NCBI GenBank assembly: GCA_964484305.1 | Contig: CAZAEI010000004.1 | Location: forward strand, 4,705 to 68,704 | From: DAOVFN01 sp964484305 | GTDB lineage: Archaea; Aenigmatarchaeota; Aenigmatarchaeia; QMZP01 | Direction: 5' to 3' | DNA: 64,000 nt | Notes under the pieces: generated by a model | What the model was told of the DNA's origin: nothing | What the model saw: only the letters and a program-made list of their open reading frames with translations | Database searches by the model: none | Part shown: positions 24,941 through 33,556 of the stretch, piece after piece | How positions within the stretch are numbered: the first letter of the stretch is position 1 | Layout of the letters: each line of letters begins with the position of its first letter | Program-made: the position numbers and the translations under genes

Positions 24941-25327
24941 GTGCTGAAAGAAAAAGAAGTTACAGTCAGTGAGTTATTAGGACTGAAATGGGAAGATGGA
25001 ATTATTTTAGAATTTACTGGCTTTAGAAATATTTTAAAAACGTTAGAAAGGATGGAGAAACGTGGATATGGATATAAAGTTATAGTGGAAGATTATCTTA
25101 CTGGCTTACCAGAGAATGTTTATAACATTGTATCTGCTCGCATAACAAACCGTAAAGGAAGGACAATAATTGAATTCGGAAGAGAACCTGGTTTTGGTTG
25201 GGATGGTGAAGTAGATGTATATGGTTTTAACTTTCCTTTAACAATTATAGATGAATACCACAGAAGGCGTGAACATAATGATAAAATTGATTTCGATGAT
25301 GTTGTATTTGAATATTTTATTGAGTAA
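24941..25327 (+). CDS. AT-rich hypothetical protein
   Basis: About 128 residues from a GTG; not recognised. It looks like a compact alpha/beta protein with several beta strands (GIILEFTGFRNILKTLERMEKRG, IIEFGREPGFGWDGEVDVYGF). A TATA-like CTTATAAAAC at 24912-24921 lies 24 bases before the GTG, favouring a leaderless start there rather than the upstream ATG at 24887. It is markedly AT-rich and sits between two GC-rich housekeeping genes, so it is probably an insertion. Confidence 0.55.
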   Translation: MLKEKEVTVSELLGLKWEDGIILEFTGFRNILKTLERMEKRGYGYKVIVEDYLTGLPENVYNIVSARITNRKGRTIIEFGREPGFGWDGEVDVYGFNFPLTIIDEYHRRREHNDKIDFDDVVFEYFIE

Positions 25328-25375
25328 AAAATAAATTCAAGCAATAACAAGCAGTTGCATATAACGGGTGATTTC

Positions 25376-26569
25376 ATGGATATCTGGCTGGACAAGTACA
25401 GGCCCGGAAAGACCTCGGAGATAGTGGGACAGGGCAAGGCTGTTAAGGAGGCCCTGGACTTTCTGGATTCCTGGAGTCCCGGCCAGGCTGCCTTCCTCCA
25501 CGGCCCCCCAGGTGTGGGAAAGACCCTCCTTGTTGAGACCCTGGCCAGGGAGCGTGGCCTGAGCCTTCTGAGGCTCAACGCCTCTGACAGCAGGACAGCG
25601 TCAGGAATAGAGGCCATGCTGGGCAGCGCCTCGAAGACGAGGGACCTGTTCGGCTCAGGCAGGCTGATACTTATAGATGAGGTTGACGGGATATCCGGCC
25701 AGGAGAGGGGAGCTGTCGGATCCATAGTCAAGATTATCAGGGAATCCAGTTTCCCTGTCTTTGCCATAGCCAACGAGCCCTGGAAGCCCAAGCTGGCCCC
25801 CCTGAGGAGCGCCTGCAGGGTGATAAAGCTCAGCAGGGTCATGACTCCCTCCATAGAGAAGCGGCTCAGGGAGATATCCAAGGCCGAGGGAATCGAGGCC
25901 GAGGACTCTGCGCTCAAGAGCCTGGCCCGCTTTTCCCAGGGAGACCTTCGTTCTGCAATATCCGACCTTCAGGTAGTGGCCCATGGCAAAAAGGCCCTGA
26001 AGGCCAGGGACCTGGAAATCCTGGGTTACAGGGAGAGGGGTATCAGCATCTTCTCTGCCCTTCCGATTATATTCCATTCCAGAAGGGTTGCCGCCACCCG
26101 CAAGGCCATATTCGATCTCGACAGGGACCCTGACGAGGTCTTGCTGTGGATAGAGAGCAACATCCACCAGGAGTTCGTTCCCGGGAAGCTGGCCGAGGCC
26201 TATGAGCTCCTGTCAAGGGCGGATATCATGAGATCCAGGGTCCGGGGGCAGCAGAACTGGAGGTTCAAGGCCTTCATGACTGACCTGATGTCAGGGATAT
26301 CCGTGGTCAAGGGCGAGACCCACAGGCCCCCGGGCTTCAGGCCCTTCCAGCGGCCCACCAGGATTGCCATGCTCGGAAGGAGCAGGGCCAAGAGGGCCAT
26401 GATGAATTCCATGGCCTCGAGGATAGGCGGGTTCACCCACTCATCCAGGAGGGTGGTAAGGAGAGACTACATCCCCTACCTGAGAATCATGCTCTCGGGC
26501 AGGGCCAGGAAGGAGCCCGAGCAGGGCCTGGAGCTGGAGAAGGATGAGCTGGCCCTGATTAAGGGCTAG
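25376..26569 (+). CDS. rfcL: Replication factor C large subunit
   Basis: 397-residue AAA+ clamp-loader subunit. WLDKYRPGKTSEIVGQ at the start, Walker A GPPGVGKT (about 43-50), Walker B LILIDEVDGI and the sensor segment AIANEPW are all present; the arginine-finger SRC of small subunits is replaced, as expected for RfcL. It loads PCNA at primer ends together with the small subunit. No obvious PIP box at the C-terminus. The ATG is preceded by GGGTGATTTC. Confidence 0.94.
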   Translation: MDIWLDKYRPGKTSEIVGQGKAVKEALDFLDSWSPGQAAFLHGPPGVGKTLLVETLARERGLSLLRLNASDSRTASGIEAMLGSASKTRDLFGSGRLILIDEVDGISGQERGAVGSIVKIIRESSFPVFAIANEPWKPKLAPLRSACRVIKLSRVMTPSIEKRLREISKAEGIEAEDSALKSLARFSQGDLRSAISDLQVVAHGKKALKARDLEILGYRERGISIFSALPIIFHSRRVAATRKAIFDLDRDPDEVLLWIESNIHQEFVPGKLAEAYELLSRADIMRSRVRGQQNWRFKAFMTDLMSGISVVKGETHRPPGFRPFQRPTRIAMLGRSRAKRAMMNSMASRIGGFTHSSRRVVRRDYIPYLRIMLSGRARKEPEQGLELEKDELALIKG

Positions 26570-26826
26570 GTGCCTGTAAGAAAACCGCTAAAACGGCATT
26601 TTCTGGTAAACCGATACCATGCAGCCCACTAAAAGCTTTATAAACCCTTTTTGTCACTATTGAATAGTTAATAATATATCACTAAAGAGTCACAATCTTG
26701 TTTTCTACAGGTTATACCAGAGGAAGGTACATGTCTATATCGATGGTGTTGAACTGGGCGGTTCTACAAAAAGGTGGGTTCTGTCCGAACTATATCTATA
26801 GAGGCCAATAGTATATGCGGGAGAAG

Positions 26827-27516
26827 CTAGCCATACAGGCAAGAGTTTATTGATATGAATACATCTTCCACTCTCTCGGGATGGATTACGGGCATCTCTC
26901 TGTTATCCCAAGTGTCAGAGGGGCCGATGAGGGCCTCCAGGATGTCGTTGCAGCCGTTGTCAATCATCCGGGGATAATATCCATTCCTTTCAAGATAGTC
27001 ATGAAAGACCCTTTTCATCCCCCTTGCCATCTGCACCGCCTCTCTCAGGTTGCGGGGATAGAGGACAACCAGCTGCATCCCCTCAGGGCCGCTGCCAATC
27101 TTCCCGAACAGGCTTTCGTCTGGTATCTCCTTCCTTGAAATCCTGTGGATGTTCTCCTGGAGAATCCTGGCGACATCCCTGGGAAAGTATGAGGAAAACC
27201 CGGCTGTCACGGTCCAGCAGCCATAGGCCGTGCCAAGGTCGATAAAGTCTTCCCCACCCCTGCTGCTTCCGGTTCTGGCCCCAGGGCCGTCTTCTGGGTT
27301 TTTAAGCATCTTATGCGTCTGGCCCTCCAGATGAAGAAGGCATTCCCTGCATGACTGCTCTCTCTCCCTGATTCCGGACAAATCCTCCCTGGTATCAAAA
27401 TAAAGGTAGTGTTTCGGGCGGCCGAGCTCATAGAGGGGTTTTCCTATATAGAGCCTTCTGTTATTGTCAGCCACCAAACCAAGGGATTTACCTGTTTTCG
27501 TTTTCCACTCCTTCAT
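26827..27516 (-). CDS. Hypothetical protein
   Basis: 229 residues, not recognised. The N-terminal part has a CRECLLHLEG segment with two cysteines and an aromatic-rich region, and the C-terminal part is alpha/beta (GMQLVVLYPRNLREAVQMARGMKRVFHDYL). No signal peptide or membrane segment. Followed on the same strand by another unknown gene at 27614-28000 in the opposite order (that gene is upstream), so the two may be cotranscribed. Confidence 0.5.
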   Translation of the reverse strand: MKEWKTKTGKSLGLVADNNRRLYIGKPLYELGRPKHYLYFDTREDLSGIREREQSCRECLLHLEGQTHKMLKNPEDGPGARTGSSRGGEDFIDLGTAYGCWTVTAGFSSYFPRDVARILQENIHRISRKEIPDESLFGKIGSGPEGMQLVVLYPRNLREAVQMARGMKRVFHDYLERNGYYPRMIDNGCNDILEALIGPSDTWDNREMPVIHPERVEDVFISINSCLYG

Positions 27517-27613
27517 GAAAAAAGATGGGATGGCTGCTTTTAAGCATTACTGTTCCCTGGAGCAAGGGAAATTAAATCCCCGGGGGTTATTGTACAATCC
27601 GCTATTGCTCTTC

Positions 27614-28000
27614 TCAAATGCGTTGATTCTTGTTGTTTGTGATACAGATGTTCAGGCGCCGGAAATTGTATAGCTGGTCACGAAAATCCTTTTCAGGGAC
27701 ATCCTCCAGGACACGGGTCTCCCAGTCGCCGTCGAATTCTATCTCGTCCATTCTCTTCTCTGGCCCTTCCAGAATTTTTCTAAATGCCCCCTCAATCAAT
27801 TCAGGGGCGTCATCCCCGCTTATTTGTGCCATTGTAACGCGCTTTACAACCCGGTTATAGTAATTTCTGTGGAGAGATGTGAAGGAGTAGGGGCCTTCAT
27901 ACTGGACGATGCGAACCCTCCAGTCCGGGGGGTAATGAAATCCTACACAGTTCCTTTTGCCATGTGAGAATGTCTTAACCATGTATTTGCGGTCTTCCAT
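27614..28000 (-). CDS. Hypothetical protein
   Basis: 128 residues, not recognised; predicted soluble alpha/beta with many charged and aromatic residues (FHYPPDWRVRIVQYEGPYSF, EFDGDWETRVLEDV). It lies 30 bases upstream of the superoxide reductase stop on the same strand, so it could be part of that transcript. No motif points to a function. Confidence 0.5.
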   Translation of the reverse strand: MEDRKYMVKTFSHGKRNCVGFHYPPDWRVRIVQYEGPYSFTSLHRNYYNRVVKRVTMAQISGDDAPELIEGAFRKILEGPEKRMDEIEFDGDWETRVLEDVPEKDFRDQLYNFRRLNICITNNKNQRI

Positions 28001-28030
28001 GGATCATGTGTGGAGTAAACAGATAAGAGA

Positions 28031-28408
28031 TTATCCTGACTTCCACAGGCCGTGGACGTTGCAGTACTCCCTTGCTTCGATTTTTTCTGCCTTGACCTCG
28101 AATTCTGCATCGGGGGCATCGCCCGGTTTGAGGAACTTCCTGCAGGCCTTGCCATCGGCCACTATTTCAATCCACTCTATGAAGTGGCTCGCCTCCATGG
28201 GATGCGGGACGGAACCGACCCTGACCTTGACCCCGGATTCGGTCTTTTCGATGACGGGCACGTGCTTCTCAAGGCCCTCGTCCCTTTCCTTTTCCTGGAG
28301 CAGCTCCATGGGTTGGCCGCAGCAGACGAGCTCCCCCTGGCCCTCGTGAAGGACCTCGACAATGTTCCCGCAGACGTTGCACCTGTATACCTCAAGCTTC
28401 CTGGTCAT
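28031..28408 (-). CDS. Desulfoferrodoxin (superoxide reductase, class I)
   Basis: 125 residues. The desulforedoxin-like N-terminal domain carries C10, C13, C29 and C30 for the first iron. The SOR domain supplies EKHVPVIE (about 47-54), MEASHFIEWIE (about 72-82) and the final CNVHGLW, i.e. the four His and one Cys ligands of the catalytic iron. Reduces superoxide to peroxide in the cytoplasm of anaerobes, which suggests an anaerobic or microaerophilic host. Confidence 0.95.
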   Translation of the reverse strand: MTRKLEVYRCNVCGNIVEVLHEGQGELVCCGQPMELLQEKERDEGLEKHVPVIEKTESGVKVRVGSVPHPMEASHFIEWIEIVADGKACRKFLKPGDAPDAEFEVKAEKIEAREYCNVHGLWKSG

Positions 28409-28489
28409 GATACCTCCTAAACCGGTAAATATATAGGGATTTCCTGGCTTAAAAGATTAGCTTATTAATCATCAGGGTCATATCTAACC

Positions 28490-29122
28490 ATGAGGAAACC
28501 TGTGCTAATCGGCCTTGCTATTGTAATGGCGTCCCTTGCCATTGGCATCTGGCTCTATCCGCAGCTTCCCGAGAGCGTGGCCATCCACTGGAACGCCCTG
28601 GGGGAAGCAGAAGGCTTCGCGCCAAGGATATGGGCCGTCACGCTCGTACCCTTTATCTCGCTTTCCATTCTCGGGCTGTTCTGGCTCATCCCGAGGATAG
28701 ACCCGCTCAGGAAGAACATAGAGGGGTTCAGGCCCTATTATGAAGGCATGATTGTCGTCATCATGCTCTTCCTTCTCTATATACACGCCATCAGCCTGGC
28801 CCTGAACATCCTTGAATTCAACATAATGCAGGCGCTCTCACCTGCCTTCGGAATGCTCCTCTATTACATGGGCATCGTGGTTGGAAAGGCCAGGAGGAAC
28901 TGGTTCATAGGCATAAGGACGCCCTGGACCCTGAGCAGCGAGGCCGTGTGGAACAGGACCCACAAACTGGGAGGGAGGCTCTTCAAGACAGCGGGCCTCA
29001 TTGCCCTCCTCGGGGCTGTTTTTCCAGGCCATGCAATGTGGTTCATACTCGTCCCCGTGCTCTTCTTTTCTGGCTACCTGGTTGTATACTCATATCTTGA
29101 GTACAAGAAGGGGGCCGCTTAA
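28490..29122 (+). CDS. SdpI/DUF1648 family membrane protein
   Basis: 210 residues with six hydrophobic segments. The N-terminal half has the DUF1648 motif LPESVAIHWNALGEAEGF, and the C-terminal half the SdpI signature GIRTPWTLSSEAVWNRTHKLGGRLF. In Bacillus SdpI confers immunity to a toxic peptide and regulates signalling; in archaea the role is unknown. Single gene with promoter-like AT-rich sequence upstream. Confidence 0.9.
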   Translation: MRKPVLIGLAIVMASLAIGIWLYPQLPESVAIHWNALGEAEGFAPRIWAVTLVPFISLSILGLFWLIPRIDPLRKNIEGFRPYYEGMIVVIMLFLLYIHAISLALNILEFNIMQALSPAFGMLLYYMGIVVGKARRNWFIGIRTPWTLSSEAVWNRTHKLGGRLFKTAGLIALLGAVFPGHAMWFILVPVLFFSGYLVVYSYLEYKKGAA

Positions 29123-29140
29123 AGGTGGATATTGAGCCTC

Positions 29141-29413
29141 TCAGGCCCTGGGGTATATCCTCCTGATTGTTTTCTTCCTGCGGAAGACTGTCCTGCCTTC
29201 CACCCCTATCTCCATGACCGATTCCAGGGGAGTGCTCAGCCTTTCATAGCCAGATTCGCCACCGGCGTGTTCTATATGAGAGCGTGTAATCCTTGATATC
29301 TCCCTTCCGAATACCATTCTCCGGTTTCCTGTCGCTCCCTTGTGAAAAACCGTTATCGAGCACGACTTCAGCCTCCCCTCGGCAAGGAGCTTGCTCAGAA
29401 TGTTGTATGCCAT
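29141..29413 (-). CDS. DUF504/MJ1316-like RNA-end recognition domain protein
   Basis: 90 residues consisting of one domain. The strand-turn pattern ITVFHKGATGNRRMVFGREISRI followed by STPLESVMEIGVEGRTVFRRKK resembles the MJ1316/DUF504 (UPF0248) domain, thought to recognise cyclic phosphate RNA ends. The adjacency gives no extra hint. An alternative is an unrelated small beta-barrel protein. Confidence 0.6.
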   Translation of the reverse strand: MAYNILSKLLAEGRLKSCSITVFHKGATGNRRMVFGREISRITRSHIEHAGGESGYERLSTPLESVMEIGVEGRTVFRRKKTIRRIYPRA

Positions 29414-29472
29414 GTTATAGGCCTTGCCTGTGGATTATAAATATCAGGCATCAAATATTGGTTATAGATATC

Positions 29473-30336
29473 ATGCCCAGAAAGAAGGCCCTGAAAAGGA
29501 AACCAGCCAGAAAGGCCAAGGGAAAAAGCGGCCTGGACAGGCAGATGGATCACTTCGGTGAGGAGGTCGGGGCCCTGGGAGAGCGCTTCGGAAAGGGGAT
29601 GGAGCAGAAGGGCCGGGAATGGGACAGCTGGTACTGCAGGACATTTGGGCCGGTCGGGCCCGTTGTTTCAGCTGTTTTCGGGCTGTTCATTCTCTCTCTG
29701 GCTGTGTGGCTGCTTTCTGTGGTGAACCTTCCCATAGGCAGCGGCTTCCTTGACAATGTAGGGAATTTCCTCTTTGACAACCTGGGCCTGTTCTTTGTTA
29801 TATTCCTGTTCTTTTCATACACATCCTATCTTTCCAGGGTGTTCCCAAAGGGGTACAGGCCGCTCTCCCCCATTGTCACAGCATTGGGGGTTGTTGTTGC
29901 GCTGTGGGTGGCTGCGCAGGCGGTTATCATTGCCAACGTGTCGCTGGGGATTGCGGTGCTGACTGGAATGACATCCCTTGTGCTGATAAATATCGCTTGG
30001 ATATTCGGACTCCTTTTGGTCCTGGGATATGTCATATTCTCTATAAAGCTCGCCCTTGAGGGGCCGGGGGAAAGGAGGGAGAAAATCATGCCTGCAGCAA
30101 AACCCGTGCATGCCAGCAGACCAGTCAAGGGAGGGCCCAAGAGGCTCTACAGGTCAGGCAGGGAGAAAATCCTGAGTGGCGTGTGCGGGGGCATTGCCGA
30201 ATACCTGGGGGTGGACCCCGTGATAATAAGGCTGCTCTGGGTTATCGGGACCTTTGCGTGGGGATTCGGCATCCTGGCTTACATAATAGCCTGGATAATA
30301 ATGCCCAGGAACCCCAACCATAAGTGGGAAGATTGA
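29473..30336 (+). CDS. PspC-domain membrane protein
   Basis: 287 residues: a basic N-terminal tail (RKKALKRKPARKAKGKSG), a charged linker, four membrane segments between about 65 and 190, and a C-terminal PspC domain with RLYRSGREKILSGVCGGIAEYLGVD followed by two more hydrophobic stretches. PspC proteins respond to membrane stress in bacteria. TATA-like GATTATAAATATC around 29440 predicts a start near the chosen ATG, making it leaderless. Confidence 0.85.
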   Translation: MPRKKALKRKPARKAKGKSGLDRQMDHFGEEVGALGERFGKGMEQKGREWDSWYCRTFGPVGPVVSAVFGLFILSLAVWLLSVVNLPIGSGFLDNVGNFLFDNLGLFFVIFLFFSYTSYLSRVFPKGYRPLSPIVTALGVVVALWVAAQAVIIANVSLGIAVLTGMTSLVLINIAWIFGLLLVLGYVIFSIKLALEGPGERREKIMPAAKPVHASRPVKGGPKRLYRSGREKILSGVCGGIAEYLGVDPVIIRLLWVIGTFAWGFGILAYIIAWIIMPRNPNHKWED

Positions 30337-30349
30337 ACCGCATCCCATT

Positions 30350-30787
30350 TCAGGGGCCAGAGGGTGCGTGCTCGTCAAGTGCCCTGTTCACCAGGGCGTC
30401 GGCAAGCCTTATCCTGGGGTCGGTTCTCGGGACATGGGTATAGGCCACCCTGGAGAAGGCCTTCTCTGTCTCTCTTACCTTCTCCACTATTTCCTTTATT
30501 CCCTTGTTCTTTATCTTAAACCTGCCCGAGAGCTGGTTCACCAGGAGGCGGCTGTCAGAATGGCAGGAGACCTCCCCCCGGGTGAAACCCCTGGCAAGTT
30601 CGAGTGCCCTGAGGACTGCCCTGTACTCGGCCTGGTTGTTGGTGGCCCTGCCTATGAACTCCCGGTGGTCCCTGAGGAGCCTGCCCCCTGGGGAGTATAT
30701 AAGGATGCCTATTGCAGAGGGCCCGGGGTTGCCCCTGGAGCCGCCGTCCGTGTAGGCAAGGACCCTCTCCAGAAGGGACTGGTTCAT
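30350..30787 (-). CDS. rnhA: Ribonuclease HI-type protein
   Basis: 145 residues with the RNase H core: D14 in YTDGGSRGNPGP, E54 in NNQAEYRA, D78 in HSDSRLLVNQL and D130 in RLADALVN. This is the archaeal/bacterial type that resembles plant-virus RNase H more than E. coli RNase HI. Degrades RNA in RNA-DNA hybrids, probably during primer removal and R-loop control. Converges with the PspC gene. Confidence 0.92.
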   Translation of the reverse strand: MNQSLLERVLAYTDGGSRGNPGPSAIGILIYSPGGRLLRDHREFIGRATNNQAEYRAVLRALELARGFTRGEVSCHSDSRLLVNQLSGRFKIKNKGIKEIVEKVRETEKAFSRVAYTHVPRTDPRIRLADALVNRALDEHAPSGP

Positions 30788-30854
30788 GGTTTATTCTTGT
30801 GGGGGCGGGATTAAAAAGCTGACCTGCCTCTCCCTTATATGGCCGGGCGGGGGC

Positions 30855-31097
30855 TCAGTCAAAGAGGCCGCCCTTGCAGACATCGGCCACTACAAAAAGG
30901 ACGGCGGCAAAGATTATCACATTCCCCAGGAGGTCGGATGGTGGCGGGAAGGTCTTGGTTATCTCGGCCAGCTTGAGGACCCCTCCCAGGAGGGCTGTAA
31001 TCACGGCCCCGCTTATCGCCTTGTCAGACTTGAGGACCTTGGCGCTGGCCTCGAGAAAACGGGATATCTGGTCCATGAGGCTCCGCTTGGTGGCCAT
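30855..31097 (-). CDS. Small membrane protein
   Basis: 80 residues; not recognised. The N-terminal part is a charged amphipathic helix (KRSLMDQISRFLEASAKVLKS), followed by two hydrophobic segments (ISGAVITALLGGVLKLA and LLGNVIIFAAVLFVVADV). The ATG at 31097 begins after TATAT; the in-frame extension further upstream is not supported. Lies behind the RNase H gene on the other side of a 67-base spacer. Confidence 0.55.
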   Translation of the reverse strand: MATKRSLMDQISRFLEASAKVLKSDKAISGAVITALLGGVLKLAEITKTFPPPSDLLGNVIIFAAVLFVVADVCKGGLFD

Positions 31098-31141
31098 GTT
31101 ATATTGTTGGCCTGGGGGATATAAAAGATTAGTAGGTTGCA

Positions 31142-31573
31142 TCAGATGTCAAGCTTAGAAAGCATTTCTTTTGCCACCTGCTCCGCTTCCTTACCTGTCA
31201 GGTGGCCGTTGCCGCCGCTTGTCGGGATAACTGATATATACTCGTCAAACCCATAGGTTTCGCCATGGTAAGTATCGGAAGTTGTTCCTATAAGAAAGAT
31301 ATGGGGTGGATTACAGTTAAGCAATCCACATAAAACAAGCAGGGAATCCAGCACCTTGGATGAATATCGACTCTCTTTATTAATGAGACCCAGATATGGA
31401 AGCTGAGACGTATCCGCATCTAAAAACCCATCTAGTTTTTCTGGGTAGTCTATAAACAGTCTGTCATATATTACATGATCGGGAGTAAATCCACTGATAG
31501 CTTCAAAGTTCTTGTACCTTCTCTTGGTGTTGATATCATGATACAGTAATCCAATCTCTCTGACATCTCCCAT
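31142..31573 (-). CDS. AT-rich hypothetical protein
   Basis: About 143 residues, not recognised. Soluble, with a helical middle (SKVLDSLLVLCGLLNCNPPHIFLIG) and a Gly-rich end (PTSGGNGHLTGKEAEQVAKEML). AT-richer than both neighbours. The ATG after AAGTGATTGAT is preferred; a GTG three codons upstream is possible. Possibly acquired; no motif identifies a role. Confidence 0.5.
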   Translation of the reverse strand: MGDVREIGLLYHDINTKRRYKNFEAISGFTPDHVIYDRLFIDYPEKLDGFLDADTSQLPYLGLINKESRYSSKVLDSLLVLCGLLNCNPPHIFLIGTTSDTYHGETYGFDEYISVIPTSGGNGHLTGKEAEQVAKEMLSKLDI

Positions 31574-31631
31574 ATCAATCACTTAACATCACTTTAAAAG
31601 CAAAGTTTTTTAAAATGTAAAGCCTGAGGGC

Positions 31632-32414
31632 TCAGTACCTGGTTATGACGCCCGTGACCTTGCTCCTTTTTATGGCCCACCTGAAGACCAGGACCCCCAG
31701 GGCAAAGTATGCCACTGATAGTATTGCCCCTATGGCCAGTTCAGGGTTTGCAAGCCCCGGGGAGAATCCCAGGGCTGCCCTCAGGGACATTATGGAGTGG
31801 GTGGTGGGGACTGCGAGTGAAACGGCCTGGACCGGCCCGGGAAGAATGTCTATCGGATAGTAGACCCCGGAGAATATCATGATTATCCCCGTAAGAATCC
31901 ATATCAGGGACATGTACTTGTCCCCCTTGGTCACCATGAGGGAGTTTATGACAAGGGCCAGCCCGGTGGCAAAGATGAATACAAAGAACAGGTTTATGAG
32001 GTAGAATCCGGCCAGGAAGATATTGAAGCCGAACAGTATTACTGCAAGGATGCCTGTAATCATCAGGACCAGTACGGAGCTGAACAGCCCGTATGAGGCA
32101 TTCCCTACTATGAATCCCGCAAGGCTCGAGCTGCCCGTGAAGGTATGCTTGAGGGAATCGGCCCATATGTCAAGGGTTATCCCGAACGATGTTGCCCTCT
32201 GGGAGACGTCATATATGTTCCATACAATGACCCCTGCAAAGACAAAGAGCATGGTCTCGGGGCCTGCGCCCCCCTCGCTGACAAAGTATGCCAGTATCCC
32301 CAGGGAGAGTATGAAAATCAGGGGATGTATGGCTATCCATGCAATCTCTCCCATCCTCCTTGACATTATCTTGAACTGCTTGTAGAAGTGCGCGCTTGCT
32401 TCCTCCAGCATCAT
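31632..32414 (-). CDS. ABC-2 type transporter permease
   Basis: About 260 residues with six membrane segments and the ABC-2 layout: a short cytoplasmic lead (EASAHFYKQFKIMSRRMGEI), a Gly-rich GNASYGLFSSVLVLMITGI region and FSGVYYPIDILPGPVQAVSLAVPTTH before the fifth helix, the ABC-2 signature region. The ATG overlaps the stop of the upstream ATPase gene and GGTGAC precedes it. With that ATPase it forms an exporter, separate from the one at 0.5-2.3 kb. Confidence 0.85.
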   Translation of the reverse strand: MMLEEASAHFYKQFKIMSRRMGEIAWIAIHPLIFILSLGILAYFVSEGGAGPETMLFVFAGVIVWNIYDVSQRATSFGITLDIWADSLKHTFTGSSSLAGFIVGNASYGLFSSVLVLMITGILAVILFGFNIFLAGFYLINLFFVFIFATGLALVINSLMVTKGDKYMSLIWILTGIIMIFSGVYYPIDILPGPVQAVSLAVPTTHSIMSLRAALGFSPGLANPELAIGAILSVAYFALGVLVFRWAIKRSKVTGVITRY

Positions 32415-33376
32415 GTCACCTTCCCGTACCTTTTCGGGAGCGGGGTTGTCCTTCCCACAAGTGTGAGGAATACCTCCTCCAGGCTCGGCTTCCTTATCTC
32501 CATGTCCTTTACGGTGAAGCGGTTCCTTTTCAGTGCTGCCAGCACGGGGTTTATCACGCTCCCGGCGGAATCCGCTGTTATGAACAGGCCGTCGCTCACG
32601 CAATGGTGGGTCACGCCAGGCATCTTATTCAGGAATCCCAGGCCCGAGTACCTGTCCAGGTAGAGGTGTATCACATCTGGTATCCTCAGGCTGTCCCTGA
32701 TGTCCCTTATGTCACCCTCGTTGACGAGCCTTCCCTGGTTGATTATGGCAATCCTCCTGCACATCTGCTCCACCTCGCCCATCTGGTGGGAGGTCAGGAG
32801 GACCGTCATGTTCCTCTCCTGGATAATGTCGAGGATGAAGTTCCTTACATCCAGGGCCACCTCGACGTCGAGGCCCGCGGTGGGCTCGTCGAGGAAGAGC
32901 ACCTCGGGGTCGTTCAGAAGGGACTTCGCAACAGCGACCTTCTGCCTCATGCCTGTCGATAGCATCCCGAACTCCTTATCCTCGAACCTGTGGATTCCAA
33001 GCTTCCTTATCAGCCTGTCTATGTTCTTCTTTCTGGCGGAGGAATTGAGGCCATAGAGCCTGCCGAAGTAGTTGAGTATCTCCCTCGGCTTCAGGTCCCA
33101 GTAGAAGTGTGTCCCTCCCATGCATATGCCTATCCTCTTCTTTATCTCATTGGACTCCCCGGTCACGTCGTATCCCAGCACGCGGGCCGTCCCCGATGTC
33201 GGGGTAACCAGGGTCGAGAGTATGTATATGAGGGTGGTCTTGCCTGCCCCGTTCGGGCCGAGCAGGCCGAAGGCCTGGCCGCTCCTTATCCTGAGGTCTA
33301 TGCCCCTGAGGGCATGGGTGGTTTCCCCGCCCTCCCTGAAGGCCTTCCTGATTCCCGAAACCTCTATGGCGTCCAT
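32411..33376 (-). CDS. ABC transporter ATP-binding protein
   Basis: 321 residues. Walker A GPNGAGKTT (about 36-44), Q-loop region GICMGGTHFYWDL, signature LSTGMRQK in place of LSGGQ, Walker B VLFLDEPTAGLD and the switch histidine in LLTSHQMGEV. The C-terminus has PSLEEVFLTLVG, as in DrrA/NatA-type exporters. The start is the ATG of MDAIEV; the upstream in-frame sequence is not family-like. Translationally coupled to the permease. Confidence 0.9.
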   Translation of the reverse strand: MDAIEVSGIRKAFREGGETTHALRGIDLRIRSGQAFGLLGPNGAGKTTLIYILSTLVTPTSGTARVLGYDVTGESNEIKKRIGICMGGTHFYWDLKPREILNYFGRLYGLNSSARKKNIDRLIRKLGIHRFEDKEFGMLSTGMRQKVAVAKSLLNDPEVLFLDEPTAGLDVEVALDVRNFILDIIQERNMTVLLTSHQMGEVEQMCRRIAIINQGRLVNEGDIRDIRDSLRIPDVIHLYLDRYSGLGFLNKMPGVTHHCVSDGLFITADSAGSVINPVLAALKRNRFTVKDMEIRKPSLEEVFLTLVGRTTPLPKRYGKVT

Positions 33377-33556
33377 AAGGATATTTTGGCTTAGCCTATT
33401 AATTAGTGAGGCCGGTTCGGCGGCATGGGGAATGAGGCCTGCAAGCATCTCGATTACCACCGGCCACGGTCCGTTGGGATGTCCTGGCTTGACCCGCAAT
33501 AAGGGGAATGTTAAATGATTTAAATCATGCTGCTGTTGTTTCTATAGGTGTTTGGG

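Noticed and set aside
26570..26826. Open frame ending ...YIDGVELGGSTKRWVLSELYL
   Set aside because: It has a protein-like look and a TATA box upstream but no usable start codon in frame; at best a gene remnant.
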